A DNA stretch of 7,733 nt, from assembly GCA_900553155.1 (NCBI GenBank), contig USCM01000082.1, forward strand, positions 1 to 7,733, written 5' to 3'. Each line of letters opens with the position of its first letter. The stretch's first letter is position 1. Shown one piece after another: positions 1 to 6,136 of the stretch. Below the pieces are notes generated by a model. That model did no database searches. It was given only the letters and a program-made list of their open reading frames with translations, and was not told the DNA's origin. The DNA is from an uncultured Prevotella sp. GTDB lineage: Bacteria; Bacteroidota; Bacteroidia; Bacteroidales; Bacteroidaceae. Both the position numbers and the translations under genes were made by a program.

Positions 1-46
1 AAAGATGGCTGGCTCTTCCCTGCTATATACAAGGAAGGTACCAGCC
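1..46 (-). terminator. possible intrinsic terminator of the leftmost secreted-protein gene
   Basis: Read on the minus strand, GGCTGG (46-41) can pair with CCAGCC (12-7), and CTTCC (37-33) with GGAAG (19-15). This leaves a small internal bulge and a 13-nt loop. The hairpin is followed by ATCTTT at the window edge. It starts about 57 nt past the stop codon of the minus-strand gene, a sensible place for a terminator. The T-run is cut by the window end, so it could equally be a chance hairpin or part of an unseen neighbouring gene. Confidence 0.35.
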
Positions 47-103
47 GATGTACCAATATAATAAACCAATCTAACAGTATGACGTCTGTCGATTGCCGGC
101 AAA

Positions 104-1372
104 CTACTTCACGACAACCTTCTTTCCGCCCTTAATGTACAGACCCTTGGCAGGCTTCTTTGTGCCAAGGTTGCGTCCGGTGAGGTCGTAGTAGTTGGCT
201 ACGTTGGCAGAAGTAGAGGTGATGTTGGTGATAGACGTCTCTACCTTGCGGCCGAACTTAAGGTTATTTTCGTTGAGGTTGATGTATACCGGATACTCAC
301 CCTCATTGCCCTTTTCTATCTGGAATGAGCCTGTTATACCCATACCCTCGTCGAATTTATAAAGAACCTTGTCGCAGTAAGCATCCAACGACTCGCCGTC
401 CGAATAAGGACAGAAGCGGTGAGCGTTGAATGTATCCCAATCGTTGGCAGTAACACCGAGCTTTGTGCCTATGGCAAAGTGGCCTACCTCGAAATTTACA
501 TTGCCCTCGTAAACACCTTCTTTAGTCTCGGATATCTTTGCGAAATATGAGTTTGTATTCCAGTCGTTCTGGTTGCCGATAAAGTAGATGTACTTTGTGG
601 TTTCAGGCTCGGGGCTGTATGTCTCGTCATAAAACTTTATTGTCTTCTTGCCATAATTGTATGTCACCTGGTATGTACCCATGCGATGGATTGTAGAGAT
701 AAGGTCTGTAGCTTGCTTTAGAGACAGTTCGGTGTTAGGCACCACCTCGCCCTTAACTATCCAGCGATTCTTGTTCTGTTCGTCCCAAGTGTCAGCCAAC
801 TTAGTGAATATTGCGAAGCCAGATCCTGTAACCTCCACTTTGCCTGTATAGAGGCTGGTTCCGTCTACGCGGTTGAGCGTAGCCGATGGCTCATTGAGTT
901 TCCACTCCTCGCCGGGCTGCTTATCTGTTCCAAACATATAGATATGTTCGGGATAGGTGCCGTCTACTGTCACGGTATTGGCATTGAAGTCTACACGAAT
1001 CTTGTGAGTGCCAAGGTCGGCTATCTGATACGAATCGGAGAAATCCGCGGTTGCGGGTACCATTTGCATAGGCGTGCCGTATACAATATCACGCGAGTCG
1101 CGATTAGCCGGACCATAACGGTACGGAAGCAATCCGTCCCAATCGTTAGGCTCTGTCGTCAATTTTGAGGTAACGAAAAAGAAGTAGCTCGTGGTAAACT
1201 CAACGTTTCCCTCGTAAACGCCCTTCTCGGCTGTAGGTTGCAGTTCGGCACCATCCTCGTTGGTGAACCACTTGTTGTCGTTGCCGATGACGTAGCACTG
1301 CGCCTGTGCGGCTATGGCTGTAAACGCCAATGCCAATGTTACGAATACTGATTTAAGTAAATTCTTCTTCAT
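104..1372 (-). CDS. secreted three-module beta-rich protein with T9SS-type C-terminal tail
   Basis: I recognise no named family for this 422-residue protein; its exact function is unknown. Residues 1-24 are a signal peptide (MKKN, hydrophobic stretch, cleavage likely after AQA). Three related modules follow at about 25-140, 142-250 and 260-376. Modules 1 and 3 share GVYEGNV at residues 51-57 and 286-292, then an aromatic strand and NDWD (76-79, 310-313). Module 2 keeps the pattern more loosely (LYTGKVEV, TWDE). Each opens with a Y-x-x-G strand (CYVIGN, IYMFGT, IYFIGN). The pattern resembles the tandem carbohydrate-binding modules of SusE/SusF-like outer-membrane proteins, but that is only a resemblance. 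Residues ~377-422 (SITNI, YYDLTGR, KGLYIKGGKKVVVK) match a type A T9SS sorting domain, so the product is probably cell-surface or released. The ATG at 1372 directly precedes the signal peptide. The gene is divergent from the regulator at 2110. Confidence 0.88.
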   Translation of the reverse strand: MKKNLLKSVFVTLALAFTAIAAQAQCYVIGNDNKWFTNEDGAELQPTAEKGVYEGNVEFTTSYFFFVTSKLTTEPNDWDGLLPYRYGPANRDSRDIVYGTPMQMVPATADFSDSYQIADLGTHKIRVDFNANTVTVDGTYPEHIYMFGTDKQPGEEWKLNEPSATLNRVDGTSLYTGKVEVTGSGFAIFTKLADTWDEQNKNRWIVKGEVVPNTELSLKQATDLISTIHRMGTYQVTYNYGKKTIKFYDETYSPEPETTKYIYFIGNQNDWNTNSYFAKISETKEGVYEGNVNFEVGHFAIGTKLGVTANDWDTFNAHRFCPYSDGESLDAYCDKVLYKFDEGMGITGSFQIEKGNEGEYPVYINLNENNLKFGRKVETSITNITSTSANVANYYDLTGRNLGTKKPAKGLYIKGGKKVVVK

Positions 1373-1445
1373 AGGAATAAGGTTTAGTTTTGTTTAAAAT
1401 TTATATTTAGTATTGCTTGTTGTCGAGCTTGCAGTATTTTCGGGG

Positions 1446-1476
1446 TAAATATATACATAAAATGTATACTGGCAAT
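1446..1476 (-). promoter_or_regulatory. candidate promoter of the leftmost secreted-protein gene
   Basis: On the minus strand, ATTG (1476-1473) is followed after 19 nt by TATATTTA (1453-1446). These fit the Bacteroidetes primary-sigma pattern of a -33 TTTG-like element and a -7 TAnnTTTG element, each with one mismatch. The predicted start site near 1440 would give a leader of about 67 nt before the ATG at 1372. Confidence 0.5.
1452..1468. promoter_or_regulatory. inverted repeat inside promoter spacer (candidate operator)
   Basis: TATACAT-AAA-ATGTATA is a perfect 7-bp inverted repeat with a 3-nt centre. It touches the -7 element and fills most of the spacer of the candidate minus-strand promoter. 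A dimeric regulator bound here would block or reshape polymerase binding. The arms are AT-rich, so some dyads of this kind are expected by chance. The regulatory role is inference. Confidence 0.4.
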
Positions 1477-1594
1477 GCTGGGCGTGGAATTATCAAGCAA
1501 AAAAAACATGCAAACGTTTACATTGGATAAAAGGGGCGGTGGGGATGCTGGCGTTCTAATATTCGTAGTACCACGACACAACGCAAGCAATCAC

Positions 1595-1690
1595 TTCTGT
1601 GGATTCTTGCCTCGCGAAGCGTAGGCCTTTCTGTGGATTCGAAAAGCTTAAGCCCGTAGGCTTCTGTGTCGTCTGTGCGTTCCGTGGGAA
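1595..1690. repeat. imperfect ~34-bp tandem repeats (TTCTGTGGATTC type)
   Basis: TTCTGTGGATTC occurs at 1595-1606 and again at 1629-1640. Each copy is followed by a less conserved tail ending in a shared motif (GCGTAGGCCT, then CCGTAGGC). A third, diverged start follows at 1662 (TTCTGTGTCGTCTGTGCG), running into TTCCGTGGGAAC. The period is 33-34 bp. Similar TCTGTG-rich intergenic strings are, to my recollection, frequent in Bacteroidetes genomes, so this may be a copy of a dispersed non-coding repeat. Confidence 0.55.
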
Positions 1691-1704
1691 CTACATACAA
1701 AGGA

Positions 1705-1792
1705 GTTACAGAAGGTTGCTAATGATGTTACAAGGACTTGATAATGATGTTACAAGGACTTGGTAATGATGTTACAGAGGGTTGGTAATGCA
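1705..1792. repeat. four tandem 22-bp repeats
   Basis: Four contiguous 22-bp units start at 1705, 1727, 1749 and 1771. All begin with GTTACA. Units 2 and 3 (GTTACAAGGACTTGATAATGAT and the version with GG for GA before TAATGAT) differ at one position. Units 1 and 4 diverge in the middle, and unit 4 ends in TAATGCA. A decayed fifth piece (GTGCAATTACAG) follows. There are no spacers, so this is not a CRISPR array. Twenty-two bases is about two helical turns, which would put any bound protein on the same DNA face. Confidence 0.85.
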
Positions 1793-1844
1793 GGTGCAAT
1801 TACAGCGTGGCGACCCATCCTCTCCTACAGATGCCAAAGCATCA

Positions 1845-1886
1845 GCTGGCAGACAATACCCCACGGCTGGTAGATGGGCTGGCAGA
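1845..1886. repeat. three GCTGGYAGA direct repeats
   Basis: GCTGGCAGA lies at 1845-1853 and 1878-1886, with GCTGGTAGA between them at 1866-1874. Start-to-start spacings are 21 and 12 bp. The cluster is upstream of the regulator gene and could be a direct-repeat protein site, but no function can be assigned from sequence alone. Confidence 0.45.
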
Positions 1887-1949
1887 TAAAGCCGCTAAAA
1901 ACGCAAAGTGACAGCACTTAAAGTCGTGTGTATCAGCGAATTACGCCAA

Positions 1950-1962
1950 ATACTGGCAGTAT
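1950..1962. promoter_or_regulatory. 13-bp palindrome ATACTG-G-CAGTAT upstream of the regulator
   Basis: This is a perfect 6-bp inverted repeat around a central G, about 100 bp upstream of the -7 element of the regulator gene. Its first nine bases (ATACTGGCA) recur exactly at 1466-1474, at the -33 end of the divergent gene's promoter. A shared binding site for one regulator is possible; coincidence is not excluded. Confidence 0.4.
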
Positions 1963-2042
1963 GGCACTTAAAAACGATAACTAAAACAAAAAAATAGCAA
2001 TTATTAAATAGTATACAAGTTTAATTATTACATTATATATAT

Positions 2043-2069
2043 TATTGTCAGATTAATTTCTTAACTTTG
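2043..2069 (+). promoter_or_regulatory. candidate promoter of the TPR-HTH regulator gene
   Basis: TAACTTTG at 2062-2069 is an exact match to the Bacteroidetes -7 consensus TAnnTTTG. The predicted start near 2076 gives a leader of about 34 nt before the ATG at 2110. No good TTTG element sits 19-21 nt upstream; the nearest TTG (2045-2047) is only 14 nt away. A strongly AT-rich stretch (about 1981-2060) precedes it and may help polymerase binding. A weak -33 element would suit an activator-dependent promoter, but that is inference. Confidence 0.6.
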
Positions 2070-2109
2070 CAGCATTAAATACACTATACATCATTCAGGC
2101 TTAATAGAT

Positions 2110-3618
2110 ATGCACAATATACTGACACGCATTGTCATTGCCCTATTCGCAGCGACATTTTTCATAACAACGTCTACAGCCAACGCTATAGACAACAACC
2201 AGGCTGCACTTCTACGCAAAGGCAAAGCCTGCTTTGAGCGTAACGACTACAACTCGGCTCTTGCCAACTTTCTAAAGTATATACAGACCGAGGAGAAGCG
2301 CACACCTAAGGACACAGCCAATCTGCTCGATGCCTACTATAATATAGGTGGCATCTACTCGGTATACCAAGACTTTGCACAGGCTCTCGACATATACGAG
2401 AGTGGCTACAAGCTTAGCTGCGCCGCAAACGATGCCAATATGCAGTTCAAGTTTCTCAACAACATGATAGGCGCCAGCTGCGACATTGGCAAGACTGCCG
2501 AGGCTCGCAAGCTAAACGCCAAGGTTAAGCAGCTGAGGGGTGTGGAGCATGGCGTGCTGATGTTCTACTACTACTTCAACAATGGTTTTATAGCCGGATT
2601 TGAGAAGCGCGACAACGAGAAGGCGCATTGGATGAATATGGCTATAGCCACCGTAAAGCGCTACAACCTGCCGCAAAAACTCTTGGTTTATCCCTACTCG
2701 GAGATTTACCAGTGCTACGAGCGGCAGGGACAGCTCAACAAGGCGCTTGCCGCCCTGCTGAAATACGACTCGCTTGCCCACGTCATCAACAACAGGCAGA
2801 GCAAGAATGTGGGCAAGGACAAGGACGCCGACTACCAAGGTCAGGCTTACCTCTTTGCCGACTGCTACAAGGGGCTGATGCGCATCTACACCAAGATGGG
2901 CAACAAGGAGAAGGCCCTGTACTATCAAAACGAGTTTTTCCGCTACAACGACTCGCTGCTTAACGTCAACGAATTCTCGAAGATACGCAACCAGCACCTC
3001 AACTACGAGAACCATCAGACGCAGCTTATCATCGACAGTCAGCGCAAAACCATTCTCTACCAAACCATCTGCCTCGTTATGCTTGCCGTGCTTGTTGTTA
3101 CGGCTGTGGTTGCCATCATCATCATCAAACGTCAGCGAAAGGTGCTGTACGATACCAACATTGCCCTTTTCGACCGCAACAACGAGCTTGTAGAGGCAGA
3201 GCAGAACACCCTACCCCAGCGTGTCGACACCTCTACAGACACCGGCTCAAGCACAGCCTCAACCACCGTTAGCGAGCAACTGCTGCATGCCATAGCCGAT
3301 GCCATGAAGGACAGCGCCAACTTTTGCAACCCCGACTTCAGCCTCTCGATGCTTGCCCAGGCTGTCGACTCTAACACAACCTACGTGTCGCAAGCCATCA
3401 ACACATCGTACAACAAGAACTTTCGCACCATTCTTAACGAATATCGCGTAAAGGAAGCCATGAAGCGTATGAAGGACATAGCCACTTACGGCAACTATAG
3501 CATACAAGGAATATCAGAGAGCGTGGGCTTCAAGTCGGCGTCCAACTTTATTGCCGCCTTCAAGAAAACGACGGGCATGACACCCTCTTTGTATCAAAAA
3601 TTATCAAAAAATGAGTGA
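2110..3618 (+). CDS. membrane-tethered TPR / AraC-type HTH transcription regulator
   Basis: This 502-residue protein combines an envelope sensor and a DNA-binding domain in one chain. Residues 1-26 are a signal sequence ending in TANA. Residues ~30-290 are alpha-helical with TPR-like repeats (LLDAYYNIGGIYSVYQDFAQ at 72-91 is typical). Residues ~317-339 form one transmembrane helix with a basic cytoplasmic edge (KRQRK). A short linker (~345-385) leads to an AraC/XylS-type double helix-turn-helix at ~405-498. Its first half is FSLSMLAQAV...TYVSQAI; its second is YSIQGISESVGFKSASNFIAAFKKTTGMTPSLYQ in pieces, including the family's G-F-x-S-x-S-x-F and GMTPS signatures. There is no kinase or receiver domain, so this is not a hybrid two-component protein. 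Topology predicts a periplasmic TPR region and a cytoplasmic HTH. It ends in a strong terminator and is likely monocistronic. Targets are not known; the neighbouring secreted-protein genes are natural candidates. Confidence 0.92.
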   Translation: MHNILTRIVIALFAATFFITTSTANAIDNNQAALLRKGKACFERNDYNSALANFLKYIQTEEKRTPKDTANLLDAYYNIGGIYSVYQDFAQALDIYESGYKLSCAANDANMQFKFLNNMIGASCDIGKTAEARKLNAKVKQLRGVEHGVLMFYYYFNNGFIAGFEKRDNEKAHWMNMAIATVKRYNLPQKLLVYPYSEIYQCYERQGQLNKALAALLKYDSLAHVINNRQSKNVGKDKDADYQGQAYLFADCYKGLMRIYTKMGNKEKALYYQNEFFRYNDSLLNVNEFSKIRNQHLNYENHQTQLIIDSQRKTILYQTICLVMLAVLVVTAVVAIIIIKRQRKVLYDTNIALFDRNNELVEAEQNTLPQRVDTSTDTGSSTASTTVSEQLLHAIADAMKDSANFCNPDFSLSMLAQAVDSNTTYVSQAINTSYNKNFRTILNEYRVKEAMKRMKDIATYGNYSIQGISESVGFKSASNFIAAFKKTTGMTPSLYQKLSKNE

Positions 3619-3642
3619 TTCTGTTTTCAATTTATGAATCAG

Positions 3643-3684
3643 AAAGGCTAAAACCTGACAGATTAGCAGGTTTTAGCCTTTTTT
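3643..3684 (+). terminator. strong intrinsic terminator after the regulator gene
   Basis: AAAGGCTAAAACCTG (3643-3657) pairs perfectly with CAGGTTTTAGCCTTT (3667-3681) across a 9-nt loop. A T-run follows. The hairpin starts 25 nt after the regulator's stop codon and separates it from the peptidase gene. Confidence 0.92.
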
Positions 3685-3694
3685 CATATCTTTG
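3663..3694 (+). promoter_or_regulatory. candidate promoter of the C10 peptidase gene, overlapping the terminator
   Basis: TATCTTTG at 3687-3694 exactly matches the -7 consensus TAnnTTTG. Twenty nucleotides upstream is TTAG (3663-3666), a one-mismatch match to the -33 TTTG, located in the loop of the preceding terminator. The predicted start near 3701 leaves a leader of about 25 nt before the ATG at 3725. An independent promoter here is needed if the terminator is efficient. Confidence 0.6.
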
Positions 3695-3724
3695 CAGTCG
3701 GACAACCAAAACATTAATAACAAT

Positions 3725-6088
3725 ATGAGAAAGTTTACGCTTCTTACACTTCTCCTTGCGGCAAGCCTTGGCTCTCAGGCTAAGGACATCACTCAGTCGC
3801 AGGCGTTGAAAATCGCACAGAGCTTCCTTAGCCAGTCTGTCGACAAGACGGGTGGAGCAAAGAAGGCTCCCGCCAAGCTGCAGCTTGCCTATACCGGCAG
3901 TGCCGCCAACGGCAAGCAGTGTCTCTATGTATTCAATGGTGCTTCTGGTCAAGGCTACGTAGTGGTGGCTGCCGACGACCAAGCCGACGAGATTCTCGGC
4001 TACAGCGACAATGGCAAGTTCGACCCCGACAACATGCCCGAGAACATGCGTGCATGGCTTGGCAGCTATGTCGACCAGATTAGCTACCTCAAGCAGCACG
4101 GATTGCAGAAGCGCTCGGCTGCCAAAAACGTCTCATATAATAAAGAGGTAAAACCTCTGTTGGGCAACATTCAGTGGAACCAGGACTCGCCTTACAACGA
4201 CCTTTGTCCTGCCTACTCTATGGGCACACAATGTGCCACGGGCTGTGTGGCTACGGCTATGGCGCAGGTTATGTACTACAATCGTTGGCCCGAGCACGGC
4301 GTGGGCTCTCACACCTACTCGCCTTCTATAATGTATGGCAAGACGCTCAGCGCCGACTTTGCCAACACCTACTATCAGTGGGACAAGATGCTGCCGCAAT
4401 ACGACGCTACAAGCAGCGAGGAAGCAAGAGAGGCTGTGGCTCAGCTTATGCTGCATTGCGGCATCTCTGTAGATATGGAGTATTCAAGCTCGAGTGGCGC
4501 AGGCAGCCTGCCAGTACCCCAGGCACTTGTAAAATACTTCGGCTACGACCGCGGCATAGCCTACCGCACACGCCAGAACTACTCTACAACCGAGTGGCAG
4601 AGCATCATCGTCAACGAGCTTGACAACAAGCGTCCGATGATAGCCTTGGGCAGAGCGTCGTCGGGTGGCCACTGCTTTGTGTTCGACGGCTACGACCGCA
4701 ACGGCTTTGTACACGTCAACTGGGGCTGGGGCGGCATGAGCAACGGCTACTTCCGCACATCTGCCCTCACACCAGCCACACAGGGCATAGGCGGTGCCGA
4801 CGGCGGATTCAACTACGACCAGTACATCGTTACGGGCATACAGCGTCCTGTAGAAAACAGCTATGCCGACGTGGAGCTTGTGTCGAGCGAGGGATTGGTA
4901 CCAAGCAAGACAAGCGTCAAAGCCAACGAGGCATTTGATGTAGTCCTGCACGGCACCATGTACAATGCAGGATGGCAGGACGCCGACATCTACTTCGGAC
5001 TTGTTGTCGTAGATGCCGACGGCAGCCAGGTACACACCATAAGCAAGGACAAGGCTGACAACATGAAGATTGGCTATATGTACAACGGCCTCGACTATAC
5101 CGACGTAAAGCTTCCGTCGCTCGCCGACGGCACCTACCGTCTGTATCCTGCAGCACGCTCCAACGACGAAGGCTCGCAGTGGTGCTACATACGCGACCAG
5201 TATGTGGGCTATCCCAACTACCTCAACGTTAGCGTTGCCAACGGCACAGCCACCTTATCTTATCCCGACTACTTCTGCCTCAACGCCCAAGACATGACCG
5301 TTGAGCCTGACACATACGCAAGCAAGCTTACCAAGGTTAAGGCACACATCGTGAACGACGGCGACGTAAACTACCTGGGCGAGGTGCAGACACTGCTACT
5401 CGACGCCAAGACAGGACGCAAGGTGGCTGAGGGCACAAAACAGAAGGTAGACCTCGCAGCGGGCGACAATATCAACATCGACTTTGTAGACGCCTTCAAG
5501 GTTGAGCCGGGCGATTATCTGCTTACCATCGTCGACGACGACGAGCGCCACATCTGCAACAGCCAGAAGGTTACGTTGAAGGCTGCTCCAGACGAAGCCG
5601 TGGTTACACCTGCCGAACAGCTCGCCTTCAAGGGTGAGGTTACAAAGGACAACCTCGACATCACGGCACACATCAAGTGTACAGCCGGCTACTATTCGGG
5701 CTATGCCTACTTCTTTATCCTCAACGAGAGCGGTGCCGTACAACACGGTTGTCTCCCTGCGCAATACTTCAGCGTGAAGGAGGGCAATACCGCAGACGTG
5801 CGCTTCTCTGGTCCGTTCGAGAACGGTGTGGAGGGCACCAACTATGTTGCCACCATCCTGCTGTACGATGGCACCAACTACTCTTACCTCGAACCAAAGG
5901 AGATGGCTACATGCCAGTTTACGCTTGCGGCATCTACCGGCATACAGAGCGTTAGCGGCACAAGCTTCGGCGAAGCCAAGATATACAATGTCAACGGCAC
6001 ACGTGTACAGGCTACCGACCTCAACTCGCTGCCTCACGGCACCTACATCGTGAAGACAAAGGACAAGAGCTTCAAATTTTCAAAGTAA
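3725..6088 (+). CDS. C10 family cysteine peptidase (streptopain/interpain type) with T9SS tail
   Basis: This 787-residue secreted cysteine protease is a relative of streptopain (SpeB) and Prevotella interpain A. Residues 1-19 are a signal peptide (cleavage after SQA). Residues ~20-140 match the Spi-type inhibitory propeptide, including GYVVVAADDQADEILGYS. The papain-like domain spans about 140-375. Visible active-site residues are Gln153 (WNQ, oxyanion hole), Cys174 (ATGCVATAMAQVMYYNRWP) and His316 (GGHCFVFDGY). NWGWGG at 332-337 supplies the conserved Trp next to the active site, so the enzyme looks intact. Three Ig-like modules follow (about 376-515, 516-622, 623-735). Residues 736-787 are a type A T9SS sorting tail (KIYNVNGTRV, LPHGTYIVK). 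The ATG at 3725 is preferred over an in-frame TTG at 3692 because the signal peptide starts directly at it and the TTG lies inside the -7 element. Maturation presumably removes the propeptide near residues 130-142. The next gene follows after 48 bp with no terminator, suggesting an operon. Substrates are unknown; nutrient acquisition or host-protein degradation are family-based guesses. Confidence 0.95.
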   Translation: MRKFTLLTLLLAASLGSQAKDITQSQALKIAQSFLSQSVDKTGGAKKAPAKLQLAYTGSAANGKQCLYVFNGASGQGYVVVAADDQADEILGYSDNGKFDPDNMPENMRAWLGSYVDQISYLKQHGLQKRSAAKNVSYNKEVKPLLGNIQWNQDSPYNDLCPAYSMGTQCATGCVATAMAQVMYYNRWPEHGVGSHTYSPSIMYGKTLSADFANTYYQWDKMLPQYDATSSEEAREAVAQLMLHCGISVDMEYSSSSGAGSLPVPQALVKYFGYDRGIAYRTRQNYSTTEWQSIIVNELDNKRPMIALGRASSGGHCFVFDGYDRNGFVHVNWGWGGMSNGYFRTSALTPATQGIGGADGGFNYDQYIVTGIQRPVENSYADVELVSSEGLVPSKTSVKANEAFDVVLHGTMYNAGWQDADIYFGLVVVDADGSQVHTISKDKADNMKIGYMYNGLDYTDVKLPSLADGTYRLYPAARSNDEGSQWCYIRDQYVGYPNYLNVSVANGTATLSYPDYFCLNAQDMTVEPDTYASKLTKVKAHIVNDGDVNYLGEVQTLLLDAKTGRKVAEGTKQKVDLAAGDNINIDFVDAFKVEPGDYLLTIVDDDERHICNSQKVTLKAAPDEAVVTPAEQLAFKGEVTKDNLDITAHIKCTAGYYSGYAYFFILNESGAVQHGCLPAQYFSVKEGNTADVRFSGPFENGVEGTNYVATILLYDGTNYSYLEPKEMATCQFTLAASTGIQSVSGTSFGEAKIYNVNGTRVQATDLNSLPHGTYIVKTKDKSFKFSK

Positions 6089-6136
6089 GAAAGACATAGA
6101 TTTTCACACGAACCATAACACTCAATCGTACACAAT

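Larger units (their letters stand above)
1373..2109. other. 737-bp divergent intergenic region rich in short repeats
   Basis: No convincing gene lies in this stretch; the open frames are short, lack codon character and run through repeats. From left to right it holds a minus-strand promoter with an inverted repeat (1446-1476), GC-richer filler, imperfect ~34-bp repeats (1595-1690), four tandem 22-bp units (1705-1792), three GCTGGYAGA copies (1845-1886), two GCACTTAAA copies (1914-1922, 1964-1972), a 13-bp palindrome (1950-1962), and an AT-rich leader with a TAACTTTG element before the regulator gene. This is much longer than the other gaps in the window. Confidence 0.8.

Noticed and set aside
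1..135. Open plus-strand frame at the left edge, possible 3' end of a gene
   Set aside because: Two frames are open at the edge (to 135 and to 74) but neither shows a recognisable motif, and the longer one overlaps the end of the secreted-protein gene. The fragment is too short to call.
1295..1300. Lipoprotein cysteine (Cys26) in the leftmost secreted protein
   Set aside because: The residues before it are AQAQ, with Gln at -1, which does not fit a lipobox; cleavage after AQA by signal peptidase I is more likely.
1384..1590. 68-codon minus-strand open frame upstream of the secreted-protein gene
   Set aside because: It covers the candidate promoter and AT-rich leader, has no domain or signal peptide character, and would overlap the regulatory dyad.
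1518..1700. 60-codon minus-strand open frame in the intergenic region
   Set aside because: It runs through the imperfect TTCTGTG repeats, has an Arg/Glu/Thr-biased composition without any recognisable domain, and has no promoter or start context. It is probably repeat sequence read as protein.
1705..1792. CRISPR array
   Set aside because: The 22-bp units are directly contiguous, with no spacers, and no cas genes are in the window.
3692..3724. TTG start giving an 11-residue N-terminal extension of the C10 peptidase
   Set aside because: The TTG is part of the TATCTTTG promoter element, and the extension (QSDNQNINNN) would precede and bury a normal signal peptide that starts at the ATG at 3725.
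4484..6037. Long antisense open frames within the C10 peptidase gene
   Set aside because: They mirror the strongly coding plus strand, with Val/Ala-rich, domain-free translations; they are codon-bias shadows.
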